From: RGIG5681 sp034180345
GTDB taxonomy: Bacteria > Bacillota_I > Bacilli_A > Erysipelotrichales > Erysipelotrichaceae
Assembly: GCA_034180345.1 (NCBI GenBank)
Contig: JAXFOQ010000008.1
Span: 1-8,566, forward strand
DNA: 8,566 bases
Direction: 5' to 3'
A model generated the notes under the pieces. That model had not been told where the DNA came from and did no database searches. It saw nothing but the letters and a program-made list of their open reading frames with translations. The position numbers were made by a program, and so were the translations under genes. Shown in pieces: positions 1 to 6,422 of the stretch (within the stretch, counting starts at the first letter, position 1; every line of letters begins with the position of its first letter).

Positions 1-35
1 CGAAATTTCATTTCTTCTGTTATAATTAGTTTCAT
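1..35 (-). CDS. Start of a leftward ORF, possible IS transposase N-terminus (partial)
   Basis: On the minus strand an ATG at 35 opens a frame reading MKLIITEEMKF that runs off the left edge. An AG-rich ribosome site (GAGAGAGG) lies 8 bases upstream. The wording resembles the N-terminus of helix-turn-helix/integrase-type transposases of low-GC Gram-positive insertion sequences, but that is recall from very few residues and cannot be confirmed here. The inverted repeat at 36-100 beside it is compatible with an element end. Only 11 codons are visible, so it could also be an unrelated gene. Confidence 0.35.
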   Translation of the reverse strand, partial: MKLIITEEMKF

Positions 36-100
36 ATAGAAAGCCTCTCTCTGATAATTTTGGTTTGTCGTTAAACTTATTTTACCAGATGGCTTTCTAT
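36..100. repeat. 10-bp perfect inverted repeat, possible IS end or terminator
   Basis: ATAGAAAGCC at 36-45 is exactly reversed as GGCTTTCTAT at 91-100, separated by 45 bases. On the plus strand the right arm is followed by a T-rich run (TTTTTTTAGTTTTTT from 100), so it could act as a long-loop terminator for plus-strand transcripts. On the minus strand it lies directly before the partial ORF at 35 and overlaps its ribosome site. An element boundary or control hairpin is an inference. Confidence 0.45.
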
Positions 101-203
101 TTTTTTAGTTTTTTGTCACATATCTATTATCTCTCAACAAAAAAAACATTTCCTCATTTATTTATATATCTAAGACTACTTATAATTAAAACATACTAAT
201 AAA

Positions 204-1139
204 CTATAATTTAATTATAATATTTTTCACCACTGGATAAACTATCGACAACAAGACCGCAATAATAATGGTAAGTCTTGAAAAGAACAACGACATAACA
301 TATTGAAAAGATGGATTTCTCTTAATTTTTATCGGTTCGAGCTTACCTGTTAAAATTATAAATATCGAAATAAGATAAATAAAAATAAAGGCTCCTGTAG
401 TAATGTAATAATTAGCTGCTGGTATATATTGTAAGCCGATAAAAAAGGCATTAAATAAAATATGAATAAAAATAGCTGGCTGAATAGATTTATGGCGCAA
501 AGTAATTCTAATCAAATAAAACGACAAAACGAAGGCTAAAATAATCTCTCCAATACTTTGATTACACAACCCATAAATGATAGAAATAGTTATAATCGCA
601 AAATAATTGCCATAACGACCAAGACTTCTTAAAAGAATCCCTCTAAAGATAACCTCTTCAATAAAAGGTGTTACAAATACAAATAAAAAGATATAAATAT
701 AGTTAGATAAAAATTCTTCACCCTGTGTTAAACCGATCGGATAAAGTAAACTTCCATAGATTGGGAAAAATTCATTGACAATAGTCATCGTAAACATCAA
801 TAACGAACATATCGCAATTAAAATAATCGTGTGATAAATCAATTCATGAAATTTAATTTTAGTGGTTTTAAAAAACGAGGAAAAACTAACATTCATTACC
901 CGCTTAATAATTAAAAAAGGTATAAAAGAACCAAACAATATAACAACAAGTTTAATACCGATATAAATATAATTCTTATCAATACCGATATTAGCTCTGA
1001 TAGGAATAAACTTAAAATAAGTGTCTAATATAAACGGTAAGTACAATAGTGCCAGAATATAAAAAATAAGCGATAGACCTATTAAACTAAATTTAGCGAC
1101 AGTTTCTTTTTTAGTAACATGTATTTCTCTTTTTTGCAT
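204..1139 (-). CDS. CPBP-family (CAAX protease-like) intramembrane metalloprotease homologue, motif-2 His replaced
   Basis: This is a polytopic membrane protein of the CPBP/Abi family (Pfam CPBP intramembrane metalloprotease), with about seven to eight hydrophobic segments over 311 residues. Counted from the ATG at 1139, motif 1 is FIEEVIFRG with E161, E162 and R166, and the last motif is HILFN with H226 and N230. The usual second motif FxxxH reads YGLCN, so the expected metal-ligand histidine is Asn193 (codon AAT). That makes proteolytic activity uncertain; members of this family include prenyl-protein proteases and bacteriocin self-immunity proteins. The frame stays open upstream to a GTG at 1196 and an ATG at 1151, but neither has a ribosome site. 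The strong promoter at 1150-1179 predicts a transcript starting near 1143, which leaves the ATG at 1139 as a nearly leaderless start. The gene is divergent from htrA; its substrate is unknown. Confidence 0.8.
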   Translation of the reverse strand: MQKREIHVTKKETVAKFSLIGLSLIFYILALLYLPFILDTYFKFIPIRANIGIDKNYIYIGIKLVVILFGSFIPFLIIKRVMNVSFSSFFKTTKIKFHELIYHTIILIAICSLLMFTMTIVNEFFPIYGSLLYPIGLTQGEEFLSNYIYIFLFVFVTPFIEEVIFRGILLRSLGRYGNYFAIITISIIYGLCNQSIGEIILAFVLSFYLIRITLRHKSIQPAIFIHILFNAFFIGLQYIPAANYYITTGAFIFIYLISIFIILTGKLEPIKIKRNPSFQYVMSLFFSRLTIIIAVLLSIVYPVVKNIIIKL

Positions 1140-1149
1140 AAACACATTC

Positions 1150-1179
1150 ATTATATAATAAATTGATACCAAATGTAAA
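1150..1179 (-). promoter_or_regulatory. Sigma-A-type promoter of the CPBP gene
   Basis: On the minus strand TTTACA (1174-1179) and TATAAT (1150-1155) are separated by 18 bases. The predicted start is near 1143, four bases before the ATG at 1139. This argues against the longer start at GTG 1196, which lies upstream of the promoter. Confidence 0.6.
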
Positions 1180-1190
1180 AATTGGGCATC

Positions 1191-1211
1191 ATTCACAATT
1201 TATTCACAATT
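1191..1211 (+). promoter_or_regulatory. Tandem 11-bp-spaced repeat between divergent genes, possible operator
   Basis: ATTCACAATT occurs at 1191-1200 and again at 1202-1211, a direct repeat with a period of 11 bases, about one helical turn. It sits in the expected -35 zone of the rightward htrA gene and upstream of the CPBP promoter. Response regulators of the OmpR family commonly bind such same-face direct repeats, and Bacillus subtilis htrA promoters are controlled by CssR through repeated octamers. An analogous role here is inference. A rightward -10 could be TAGATA/GATAAT around 1216-1223, but spacing to either TTCACA is poor. Confidence 0.4.
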
Positions 1212-1243
1212 ATTGTAGATAATGGTTAAAAGGAGGAAATACT

Positions 1244-2323
1244 ATGAATAAAAATTATCGTTTAATGACAGGTATAGTTATCTTAGCTCTATTATTCGGT
1301 GCTATCGGAGGATATGCTGGAAGCAAAATATATGATTTAAGACATCCTCGCACAGCAATTAAAACATCAGAGCATTCTATTCAAAATGTAAATTATTCAA
1401 CACAAACCAGCGATGTTAAAAAAGCAATAAAAGTTGCCTACGATGCAGTGGTTGAAATTAGTACCAGTATCTCTCGAACAGATATTTTTAACCAAACATA
1501 TACATCAGGCTATGCTGGAAGTGGTGTCATTGTATCAAGTGATGGTTATATTGTTACCAATAATCATGTGGTTGTTAATGAAAAGGCTAAATTAACCGTA
1601 AAATTATCTAATAATAAAAGCTATGAAGCTAAAATAATCGGGACTGATCCTAAGACAGATCTTGCCCTTTTAAAAATTGAGGCTCAAGATTTAACCTTTG
1701 CCAAGTTCTCAGACAGCGATAAGGCAGAAATTGGTGATAATGTTATTGTTATTGGCAATCCTTTAGGCAATGGAACATCAGTTACCACAGGAATTATCAG
1801 CGTTAAAGATAAGATGGTTACTGTTGGTGATGAAGTTCAAGATCTAATCCAAACAAATGCCGCTGTAAATCAAGGTAATTCTGGTGGTGGTTTATTTAAC
1901 ATCGGTGGTGAACTGATTGGAATAATCAATTCTAAAAGTAGTGGGAACGGTATTGAGGGTATGGGCTATGCCATTCCATCTAATGTTACTGTAAGTGTTA
2001 TTGATGAATTGAAACAATATGGTTATGTTAAATCGCGTGCCACACTAGGTATCACAACTACGAATATTCAAAATAATCCTCGTTATGAAGATGGGTTATA
2101 TATTGTTAATGTTATTGAAGATACTGCTGCGGATAAAGCCGGACTTAAAAGAGGAGATCTAATTAAAAAGATCAATGATACTGAGGTTAAAAGTTATTCA
2201 GAATTAAGTTACGAATTAAAAAAATATAAGATTGGCGATAATATTAAAATCACCATCATTCGTGATCAAAAAGAAAAAGTCTTCGATATTAAATTAGAAG
2301 AAAATCATCAAACCAAACAATAG
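1244..2323 (+). CDS. htrA: HtrA/DegP-like membrane-anchored serine protease with PDZ domain
   Basis: This is a 359-residue envelope quality-control protease that would degrade misfolded exported proteins outside the membrane. Residues 9-27 form one hydrophobic segment that serves as an uncleaved N-terminal anchor. The trypsin-like domain spans about 60-260: catalytic His108 in VTNNHVV, Asp139 in KTDLALL, and Ser213 in QGNSGGG. A single PDZ domain follows at about 266-352, with AGLKRGD at 299-305. Length and order match Bacillus HtrA proteins. The start has a strong AGGAGG site at 1231-1236, 7 bases before the ATG. nrdI follows after 25 bases with no terminator, so the two are probably co-transcribed. 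Envelope-stress control through the upstream tandem repeat is possible but unproven. Confidence 0.93.
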   Translation: MNKNYRLMTGIVILALLFGAIGGYAGSKIYDLRHPRTAIKTSEHSIQNVNYSTQTSDVKKAIKVAYDAVVEISTSISRTDIFNQTYTSGYAGSGVIVSSDGYIVTNNHVVVNEKAKLTVKLSNNKSYEAKIIGTDPKTDLALLKIEAQDLTFAKFSDSDKAEIGDNVIVIGNPLGNGTSVTTGIISVKDKMVTVGDEVQDLIQTNAAVNQGNSGGGLFNIGGELIGIINSKSSGNGIEGMGYAIPSNVTVSVIDELKQYGYVKSRATLGITTTNIQNNPRYEDGLYIVNVIEDTAADKAGLKRGDLIKKINDTEVKSYSELSYELKKYKIGDNIKITIIRDQKEKVFDIKLEENHQTKQ

Positions 2324-2348
2324 AGATATTTTGTGCTATTATTGAATT

Positions 2349-2708
2349 ATGATTTATTATGATACAAAAACAGGAAATGTATTAGCATTCTTAAATAAAG
2401 TTAACGCTGTACATAACATTGATTTTGAAACAATCAATGAAAACACAAAGTTAGATGCTGACGCACACTTTATCACCTACACTATTGGCGATGGTCAATT
2501 ATCTAATGAGGCTAAAAAGTTTTTAGCTGATAACTTTAAATGGATAAAAACTATTTCTAGTAGCGGCAATGATGAAAGACATCCTACGACCTATGGTTTA
2601 GCGATTGAAAAAGCTGTTACAGCCTACCCTAATATTGAAAAGGGTATTCGCTTTAACCTAACTGGCAATGATGAAGATATTCAAAATTTTATTGAATTAA
2701 TCAAATAA
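2349..2708 (+). CDS. nrdI: NrdI, flavodoxin-like partner of class Ib ribonucleotide reductase
   Basis: The 119-residue protein matches the NrdI family in length and pattern. It has a TKTGN phosphate loop (6-10) for FMN, a central TYTIGDG segment (43-49), and the SSGN...YG loop (71-83), then the RFNLTGNDEDIQNF tail (101-114) typical of NrdI. In this family FMN-bound NrdI supplies an oxidant for assembling the dimanganese-tyrosyl cofactor of NrdF. No nrdE, nrdF or nrdH lies in the window, which is unusual because nrdI is normally clustered with them. No clear ribosome site precedes the ATG, so translation may depend on readthrough from htrA 25 bases upstream. A hairpin terminator follows immediately. 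Confidence 0.85.
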   Translation: MIYYDTKTGNVLAFLNKVNAVHNIDFETINENTKLDADAHFITYTIGDGQLSNEAKKFLADNFKWIKTISSSGNDERHPTTYGLAIEKAVTAYPNIEKGIRFNLTGNDEDIQNFIELIK

Positions 2709-2709
2709 T

Positions 2710-2746
2710 AATAAAGGCTTGATTTAACATATCAAGCCTTTATTTT
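2710..2746. terminator. Intrinsic terminator, probably bidirectional, between convergent genes
   Basis: A 14-bp perfect stem has arms 2710-2723 and 2731-2744, with core AAAGGCTTGAT/ATCAAGCCTTT and a 7-base loop. T-rich sequence follows on the plus strand (TTTATTTTATT), and the minus strand also reads T-rich (TTTATTATTATTTG) beyond its arm. It lies just after nrdI and about 30 bases after the leftward EF-G-like gene, so it probably ends both transcripts. Confidence 0.85.
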
Positions 2747-2773
2747 ATTATCATGACTTATCAGAGATTAATA

Positions 2774-4840
2774 CTATTCATCTTCCTTTTTTGCAGCTTT
2801 AATTACCTTTTCTGCAATATGATTAGGAGCTGGTTCATAACGATCAAATTCAATAGTATATGATCCTCTTCCCTGTGTCATTGATCTTAATTCCGTTGCA
2901 TATTTTTGCATTTCTGACATCGGTACTTCTGCCTCGATTTTTTGTTCATTATCATCAATCATATTCATACCAATAATCATTCCTCGGCGCTTATTGAAAT
3001 CACCGATGATTGTTCCGGTAAACTCTTCAGGAACAACAACTTCAGCCCTACCTATCGGCTCAAGCAATATCGGCTTAGCATTAGGCATGCCATTTTTATA
3101 GGCAAGTCTTGCGGCTGCCTTAAAGGCAATTTCTTTAGAATCAACCTCATGATAACTGCCGTCATAAAGTATGGCCTTAACTCCCACAACCTTATATCCC
3201 GCAAGAACACCACTTTCCATGCATTCACGCAAACCTTGTTCAACCGCAGGGAAATATTGTTTAGGAACAGCCCCGCCAAATACTTCTTCATCGAAGATCA
3301 TTTCTTCTTGATCGCTTGGTTCAAAACGAATCTTAACATGACCATATTGGCCTGCACCACCAGATTGTTTTTTATGTTTTCCTTCAGCTTCCACTTTGGT
3401 TCTAATAGTTTCACGATATTGAACCTTTGGTTCTTCAATATTAACTTCGACCTTATATTTATTTTTTAATTTATTTAAAATAACATCTAAGGCTTGATCA
3501 CCTAAGGCATATAAAATTTGTTGGCGCGTTTCTTTGTTGATGAAGAAATTAATCGACTTATCCTCTTCTAAAATTCTAGCAAGAGCCCCACTCATCTTAT
3601 CTTCATCAGCCTTAGTCTTTGGAGAAATAGCTATCCCTAACATCGGTTTTGGAAAAATAATTTCATCTAATAATACTGGCAAGTCTTTTGTGCTTAGGGT
3701 ATCATTAGTTTCAGCATATTGTAGCTTAGTAACAGCACCGATGTCGCCAGTGAATAACTTACCCACAGCAATTTGGTTTTTACCTTTAATAATAAATACT
3801 TGTGATACCTTTTCTGTTTGCTCTTTTTTAAGATTGTAAACAATTGAGTCCGAAGTCAAAATACCACTGGTAACTTTAATGTAACTAATTTTACCCACAA
3901 ACGGATCAACAATAGTTTTAAATACACGGGCGCTAAATTTTTCTTGTTCGGTTGTTTTTAATTTAATAACCTCACCACTAATATTTCTAGCTTCAATTTC
4001 TCCTTTTTCTTCATAACTTGGGAAATATTCAGTTATTAAATCCAAGATTCTTTCAATGCCTGTAACATTAATGGCACTTCCACAATATACAGGTCTAATC
4101 TCACCACTTCTAACACCAATACATAAACCCTTAGCAACTTCTTCTTCATCAAAATTTTCGCCACTAAAGAATTTTTCCATCAAACTATCATCACTCATCG
4201 CAATGGCTTCAGCTATTTGATTATAGTAATTATCAACAATATCCTTTAATTCTTCAGGCACCTCTTGAGGAGTCTTATTGTCAATATAATACCAAGCCTT
4301 TTTTCTAAGAATATTAACTGAACCAATAACCTTTCCAGAATGTACAATTGGTAATTCAAAAGGAATGACAGTCTTACCAAAGTGCTTTCTCAATTCTTCA
4401 TAAACATTTTCAAATGAGGCATTTTCTTCATCAATCTTATTAATAAAGAAAATTGTTGGTAGTTTTCTTTTAGTAACTTCCTTAAAGGCTTTTTCTGTTC
4501 CTGATTCCACACCCTCTTTAGCATTAACTACAATTAAGGCATTATCACTTACAGTTAAACCTTCGAGCATTTCACCCTCATAATCTAAATATCCTGGAGT
4601 ATCAATAAAATTAATCTTGCAGTTCTTCCATTCCACTGGAGCAATTGCGGTATAAATTGATAAACCTCTTTTAATTTCTTCCGAATCACAATCAACAACG
4701 CTATTACCATCGATAGCCTTGCCCATTCGATCAATAGCCTTGGTAAAATATAAACTAGCCTCTACAAGTGAGGATTTACCACTGCCAGAATGACCTAATA
4801 AACAAACATTTCTTAATTCTTTTGCTAAGTAATCTCTCAT
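2774..4840 (-). CDS. Elongation factor G-like translational GTPase (EF-G2 type)
   Basis: At 688 residues this has full EF-G length and domain order. Counted from the ATG at 4840: G1 GHSGSGKSS (16-24), G2 RGLSI (58-62), G3 DTPG (80-83), G4 NKID (134-137) and G5 GSA (254-256). Domain IV opens with QSGGAGQYGHV (492-502) and a C-terminal domain V follows. The G1 form GHSGSGKS rather than AHIDAGKT, and DTPGY instead of DTPGH, mark the EF-G-like/EF-G2 group, not the housekeeping fusA product and not TetM-type ribosomal protection proteins. The cellular role of this group is poorly defined; ribosome-associated GTPase action is inferred. The frame opens at GTG 4849, but AGGTGG overlapping that codon is a good ribosome site for ATG 4840, and starting MRDY fits the family. 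The ankyrin gene ends 10 bases upstream, so the pair is coupled. Confidence 0.9.
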   Translation of the reverse strand: MRDYLAKELRNVCLLGHSGSGKSSLVEASLYFTKAIDRMGKAIDGNSVVDCDSEEIKRGLSIYTAIAPVEWKNCKINFIDTPGYLDYEGEMLEGLTVSDNALIVVNAKEGVESGTEKAFKEVTKRKLPTIFFINKIDEENASFENVYEELRKHFGKTVIPFELPIVHSGKVIGSVNILRKKAWYYIDNKTPQEVPEELKDIVDNYYNQIAEAIAMSDDSLMEKFFSGENFDEEEVAKGLCIGVRSGEIRPVYCGSAINVTGIERILDLITEYFPSYEEKGEIEARNISGEVIKLKTTEQEKFSARVFKTIVDPFVGKISYIKVTSGILTSDSIVYNLKKEQTEKVSQVFIIKGKNQIAVGKLFTGDIGAVTKLQYAETNDTLSTKDLPVLLDEIIFPKPMLGIAISPKTKADEDKMSGALARILEEDKSINFFINKETRQQILYALGDQALDVILNKLKNKYKVEVNIEEPKVQYRETIRTKVEAEGKHKKQSGGAGQYGHVKIRFEPSDQEEMIFDEEVFGGAVPKQYFPAVEQGLRECMESGVLAGYKVVGVKAILYDGSYHEVDSKEIAFKAAARLAYKNGMPNAKPILLEPIGRAEVVVPEEFTGTIIGDFNKRRGMIIGMNMIDDNEQKIEAEVPMSEMQKYATELRSMTQGRGSYTIEFDRYEPAPNHIAEKVIKAAKKEDE

Positions 4841-4849
4841 TTCATCCAC

Positions 4850-5518
4850 CTATTTCAAATACACTTTCAATTCTTCAAAACATTCTTGACGCACATAATG
4901 GATAGCCTTGTTACCATCATTATCTAAAATATCTTTATCAGCGCCTTTATTTAAAAGATAAATCACCAAATCAACATAGCCCCCATAACATGCGCGCATC
5001 AAAGATGTGCAACCGTTATTATCTTGTTTATTTAAATTAGCACCCTTGGCAATTAAATAATGAATAACATGAACTTTAAAAGCTAGGACAGCTTCCATGA
5101 TTGCTGTACGACCACGAATATCTTGCGCATCAACACAAGCTCCATGTTCAACCAAATATTCAACAACAGCTTCATGTCCTAAAAATGCAGCACGCATTAG
5201 GGATGTGCGCTCATTATTATCGTGTGAATTAACATCGGCTCCAGCCTCAACTAAAGCCTTAACAATTGCTAAATGACCTTTTTTAGCAGCACCCATCAAA
5301 GCGGTTTTATTATTTTTATCACGCGCTCTGACATCAGCTTTGTTTTCTAATAATAAATTAACAATGTCAAGATAGCCGCGTTTAGCTGCACGCATTAACG
5401 ATGAGCGACCATCACCATTGGTAATATTTACATTAGCCCCTTGTTTGATAAGTTCTTTAACCTTATCATAATCGCCTGTGGCACAGGCATTAAAGAAATC
5501 TTTATTGATTTGATCCAT
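4850..5518 (-). CDS. Ankyrin-repeat protein
   Basis: The 222-residue protein is almost wholly ankyrin repeats of 33 residues. An N-terminal capping repeat covers about 7-34, full repeats cover 36-67, 69-100, 102-133, 135-166 and 168-199, and a C-terminal partial repeat covers 201-222. The usual TPLHxA tetrad is replaced by SLMRAA or TALMGAA in most repeats, and GADVN/GANLN ends are conserved. There is no signal peptide or membrane segment, so it is a cytosolic protein-binding scaffold; its partner is unknown. The start has a strong AAAAGGAGGG site at 5526-5535, about 7 bases before the ATG. It stops just before the EF-G-like gene, so the two are probably made together and may act together. 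A 26-codon ORF and terminator lie in its leader. Confidence 0.88.
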   Translation of the reverse strand: MDQINKDFFNACATGDYDKVKELIKQGANVNITNGDGRSSLMRAAKRGYLDIVNLLLENKADVRARDKNNKTALMGAAKKGHLAIVKALVEAGADVNSHDNNERTSLMRAAFLGHEAVVEYLVEHGACVDAQDIRGRTAIMEAVLAFKVHVIHYLIAKGANLNKQDNNGCTSLMRACYGGYVDLVIYLLNKGADKDILDNDGNKAIHYVRQECFEELKVYLK

Positions 5519-5551
5519 AATTATTCCCTCCTTTTAGTATCAAATAAATAA

Positions 5552-5577
5552 AAATGAACATAACAATATGTCCATTT
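5552..5577 (-). terminator. Hairpin terminator in the leader of the ankyrin/EF-G-like operon (possible attenuator)
   Basis: On the minus strand AAATGGACATA (5577-5567) pairs with TATGTTCATTT (5562-5552) over 11 bp with one G-U pair and a 4-base loop. It is followed by a U-rich run (TTATTTATTTG). The 5' arm begins inside the stop codon of the 26-codon ORF (5576-5578). The hairpin lies 34 bases before the ankyrin ATG, with no obvious strong promoter in between. It is therefore either the end of a small gene or a conditional terminator for the operon. Confidence 0.7.
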
Positions 5578-5656
5578 AAAAAATAAATTCACGCAAGCAA
5601 AGTACTCCTAAGCCAACTTTGAGTTCATCAATATATTTTAAGTAATCATATATCAT
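5576..5656 (-). CDS. 26-residue leader peptide or small protein upstream of the ankyrin gene
   Basis: A minus-strand ATG at 5656 opens 26 codons beginning MIYDYLKYIDELK and ending CLREFIF, stopping with TAA. It has a near-perfect ribosome site, AAGGAGG at 5666-5672, 9 bases before the ATG, and a good promoter 26 bases upstream of the ATG. Those signals are stronger than chance would suggest for so short a frame. An internal hairpin CAAAGT/ACTTTG (arms 5616-5621 and 5598-5603) lies within it. The terminator stem begins at its stop codon. A ribosome held near its end would cover the 5' arm and could prevent termination. A regulatory leader peptide is my preferred reading; a free-standing small protein remains possible. 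I recognise no family. Confidence 0.6.
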   Translation of the reverse strand: MIYDYLKYIDELKVGLGVLCLREFIF

Positions 5657-5681
5657 GGGATAGTACCTCCTTGTTAATATT

Positions 5682-5710
5682 ATTGTAACCGCTATCATTG
5701 AATATTTCAA
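5682..5710 (-). promoter_or_regulatory. Sigma-A-type promoter for the leader/ankyrin/EF-G-like unit
   Basis: Minus-strand TTGAAA (5705-5710) and TACAAT (5682-5687) are separated by exactly 17 bases. The predicted start is near 5675, just before the AAGGAGG site of the 26-codon ORF. Confidence 0.7.
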
Positions 5711-5711
5711 C

Positions 5712-5733
5712 AAATATTTTCATGAAAATATTT
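5712..5733. promoter_or_regulatory. Perfect 22-bp palindrome, probable operator
   Basis: The half site AAATATTTTCA (5712-5722) is followed directly by its exact reverse complement TGAAAATATTT (5723-5733). It lies one base upstream of the -35 element of the leftward promoter and 8 bases beyond the stop of the YgjP-like gene. The position fits a binding site for a dimeric activator or repressor. It could fold as an RNA hairpin at the end of the upstream transcript, but there is no U-run, so a terminator is less likely. Confidence 0.55.
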
Positions 5734-5741
5734 TCAATTAA

Positions 5742-6422
5742 TTAACGACTATATTTATTAAGCTCGGATATATATAAATCATAATCATTCATCATTTGGT
5801 AAACATGATGATAAAAAGATTTACTGTGATTTTGAACAATCAAATGTGCTAGTTCGTGAACTAAAATTGCCTTGATAATTTCAGGTTTAAAGTGAATCAA
5901 TTTAATATTTAAATTTATTTTTTTATCTTTGGCTTTACAACTGCCCCAAAGACTTCTCATTACTTGATAATGATAATTTATAGTATCTATATATAGATAT
6001 TTTTTAATATACTCAAGATAGGGATGATGATGATTATTCAAAATAATTTCATTGAGTTCTTTTTTCATATATCTATAAAAAACATTCAAAACACTCGCAT
6101 CGTCATTTTTTAAAGAGGAAATAATAATGGTGTTATTATCGATTTTTAAACTGCTCCGACCCTTAAGTCTGATTAAATTATAGGCCTTACCTAAATAATA
6201 AATTCGATCACCATTAATACGAAGATAACTTATCTTTTGCTTTTCAGCAATCAATGTCAGCCTACTGATAATTTTCTTATAATTATCATCGATAAAACGA
6301 TATATTTCTCTATCACTAAAAAAATAATTGCAGTTAATAATTACCTTATTATCAACAATTTTTAGATATACATTTTTTATTCTTTTGCGATTGACCACTA
6401 ATTCAAAGGGATAATTGTTCAT
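5742..6422 (-). CDS. YgjP/DUF45-family zinc metallopeptidase-like protein
   Basis: The 226-residue protein has the YgjP (DUF45, M48-like) layout. It contains the RSLWGSCKAKDKKINLN block (156-172) and then HELAH (H189, E190, H193) followed by NHSKSFY, with H199 as the likely further zinc position. The family is predicted to be a cytosolic metal-dependent hydrolase; no substrate is established. The ATG at 6422 overlaps the TGA of the upstream nuclease gene as ATGA, with an AAGGGA stretch 11 bases before it, which suggests translational coupling. An in-frame ATG at 6431 would sit only 2 bases from AAGGGA and is less likely. No signal peptide is seen. No clear terminator follows; the 22-bp palindrome lies just beyond the stop. 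Confidence 0.85.
   Translation of the reverse strand: MNNYPFELVVNRKRIKNVYLKIVDNKVIINCNYFFSDREIYRFIDDNYKKIISRLTLIAEKQKISYLRINGDRIYYLGKAYNLIRLKGRSSLKIDNNTIIISSLKNDDASVLNVFYRYMKKELNEIILNNHHHPYLEYIKKYLYIDTINYHYQVMRSLWGSCKAKDKKINLNIKLIHFKPEIIKAILVHELAHLIVQNHSKSFYHHVYQMMNDYDLYISELNKYSR

Noticed and set aside
1152..1196. Longer CPBP start at GTG 1196
   Set aside because: It has no ribosome site, lies upstream of a strong promoter, and adds no family sequence.
3052..3291. 79-codon minus-strand ORF inside the EF-G-like gene
   Set aside because: It is an out-of-frame read of domain IV, with no independent start signals.
2942..3469. 175-codon plus-strand ORF opposite the EF-G-like gene
   Set aside because: It is antisense to a full-length conserved GTPase gene, has no ribosome site and encodes low-complexity sequence; it is a shadow frame.
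3534..3839. 101-codon plus-strand ORF inside the EF-G-like gene
   Set aside because: It is an antisense shadow with no ribosome site or recognisable content.
2774..4849. EF-G-like gene read as a TetM-type tetracycline resistance protein
   Set aside because: The P-loop GHSGSGKS and DTPGY motifs fit EF-G2-like proteins, not the AHVDAGKT-type P-loop of ribosomal protection proteins.
4860..5500. Repeated GC-richer words in the ankyrin gene suggesting a DNA repeat array
   Set aside because: They recur with the 33-residue protein repeat and are explained by coding for the SLMRAA core.
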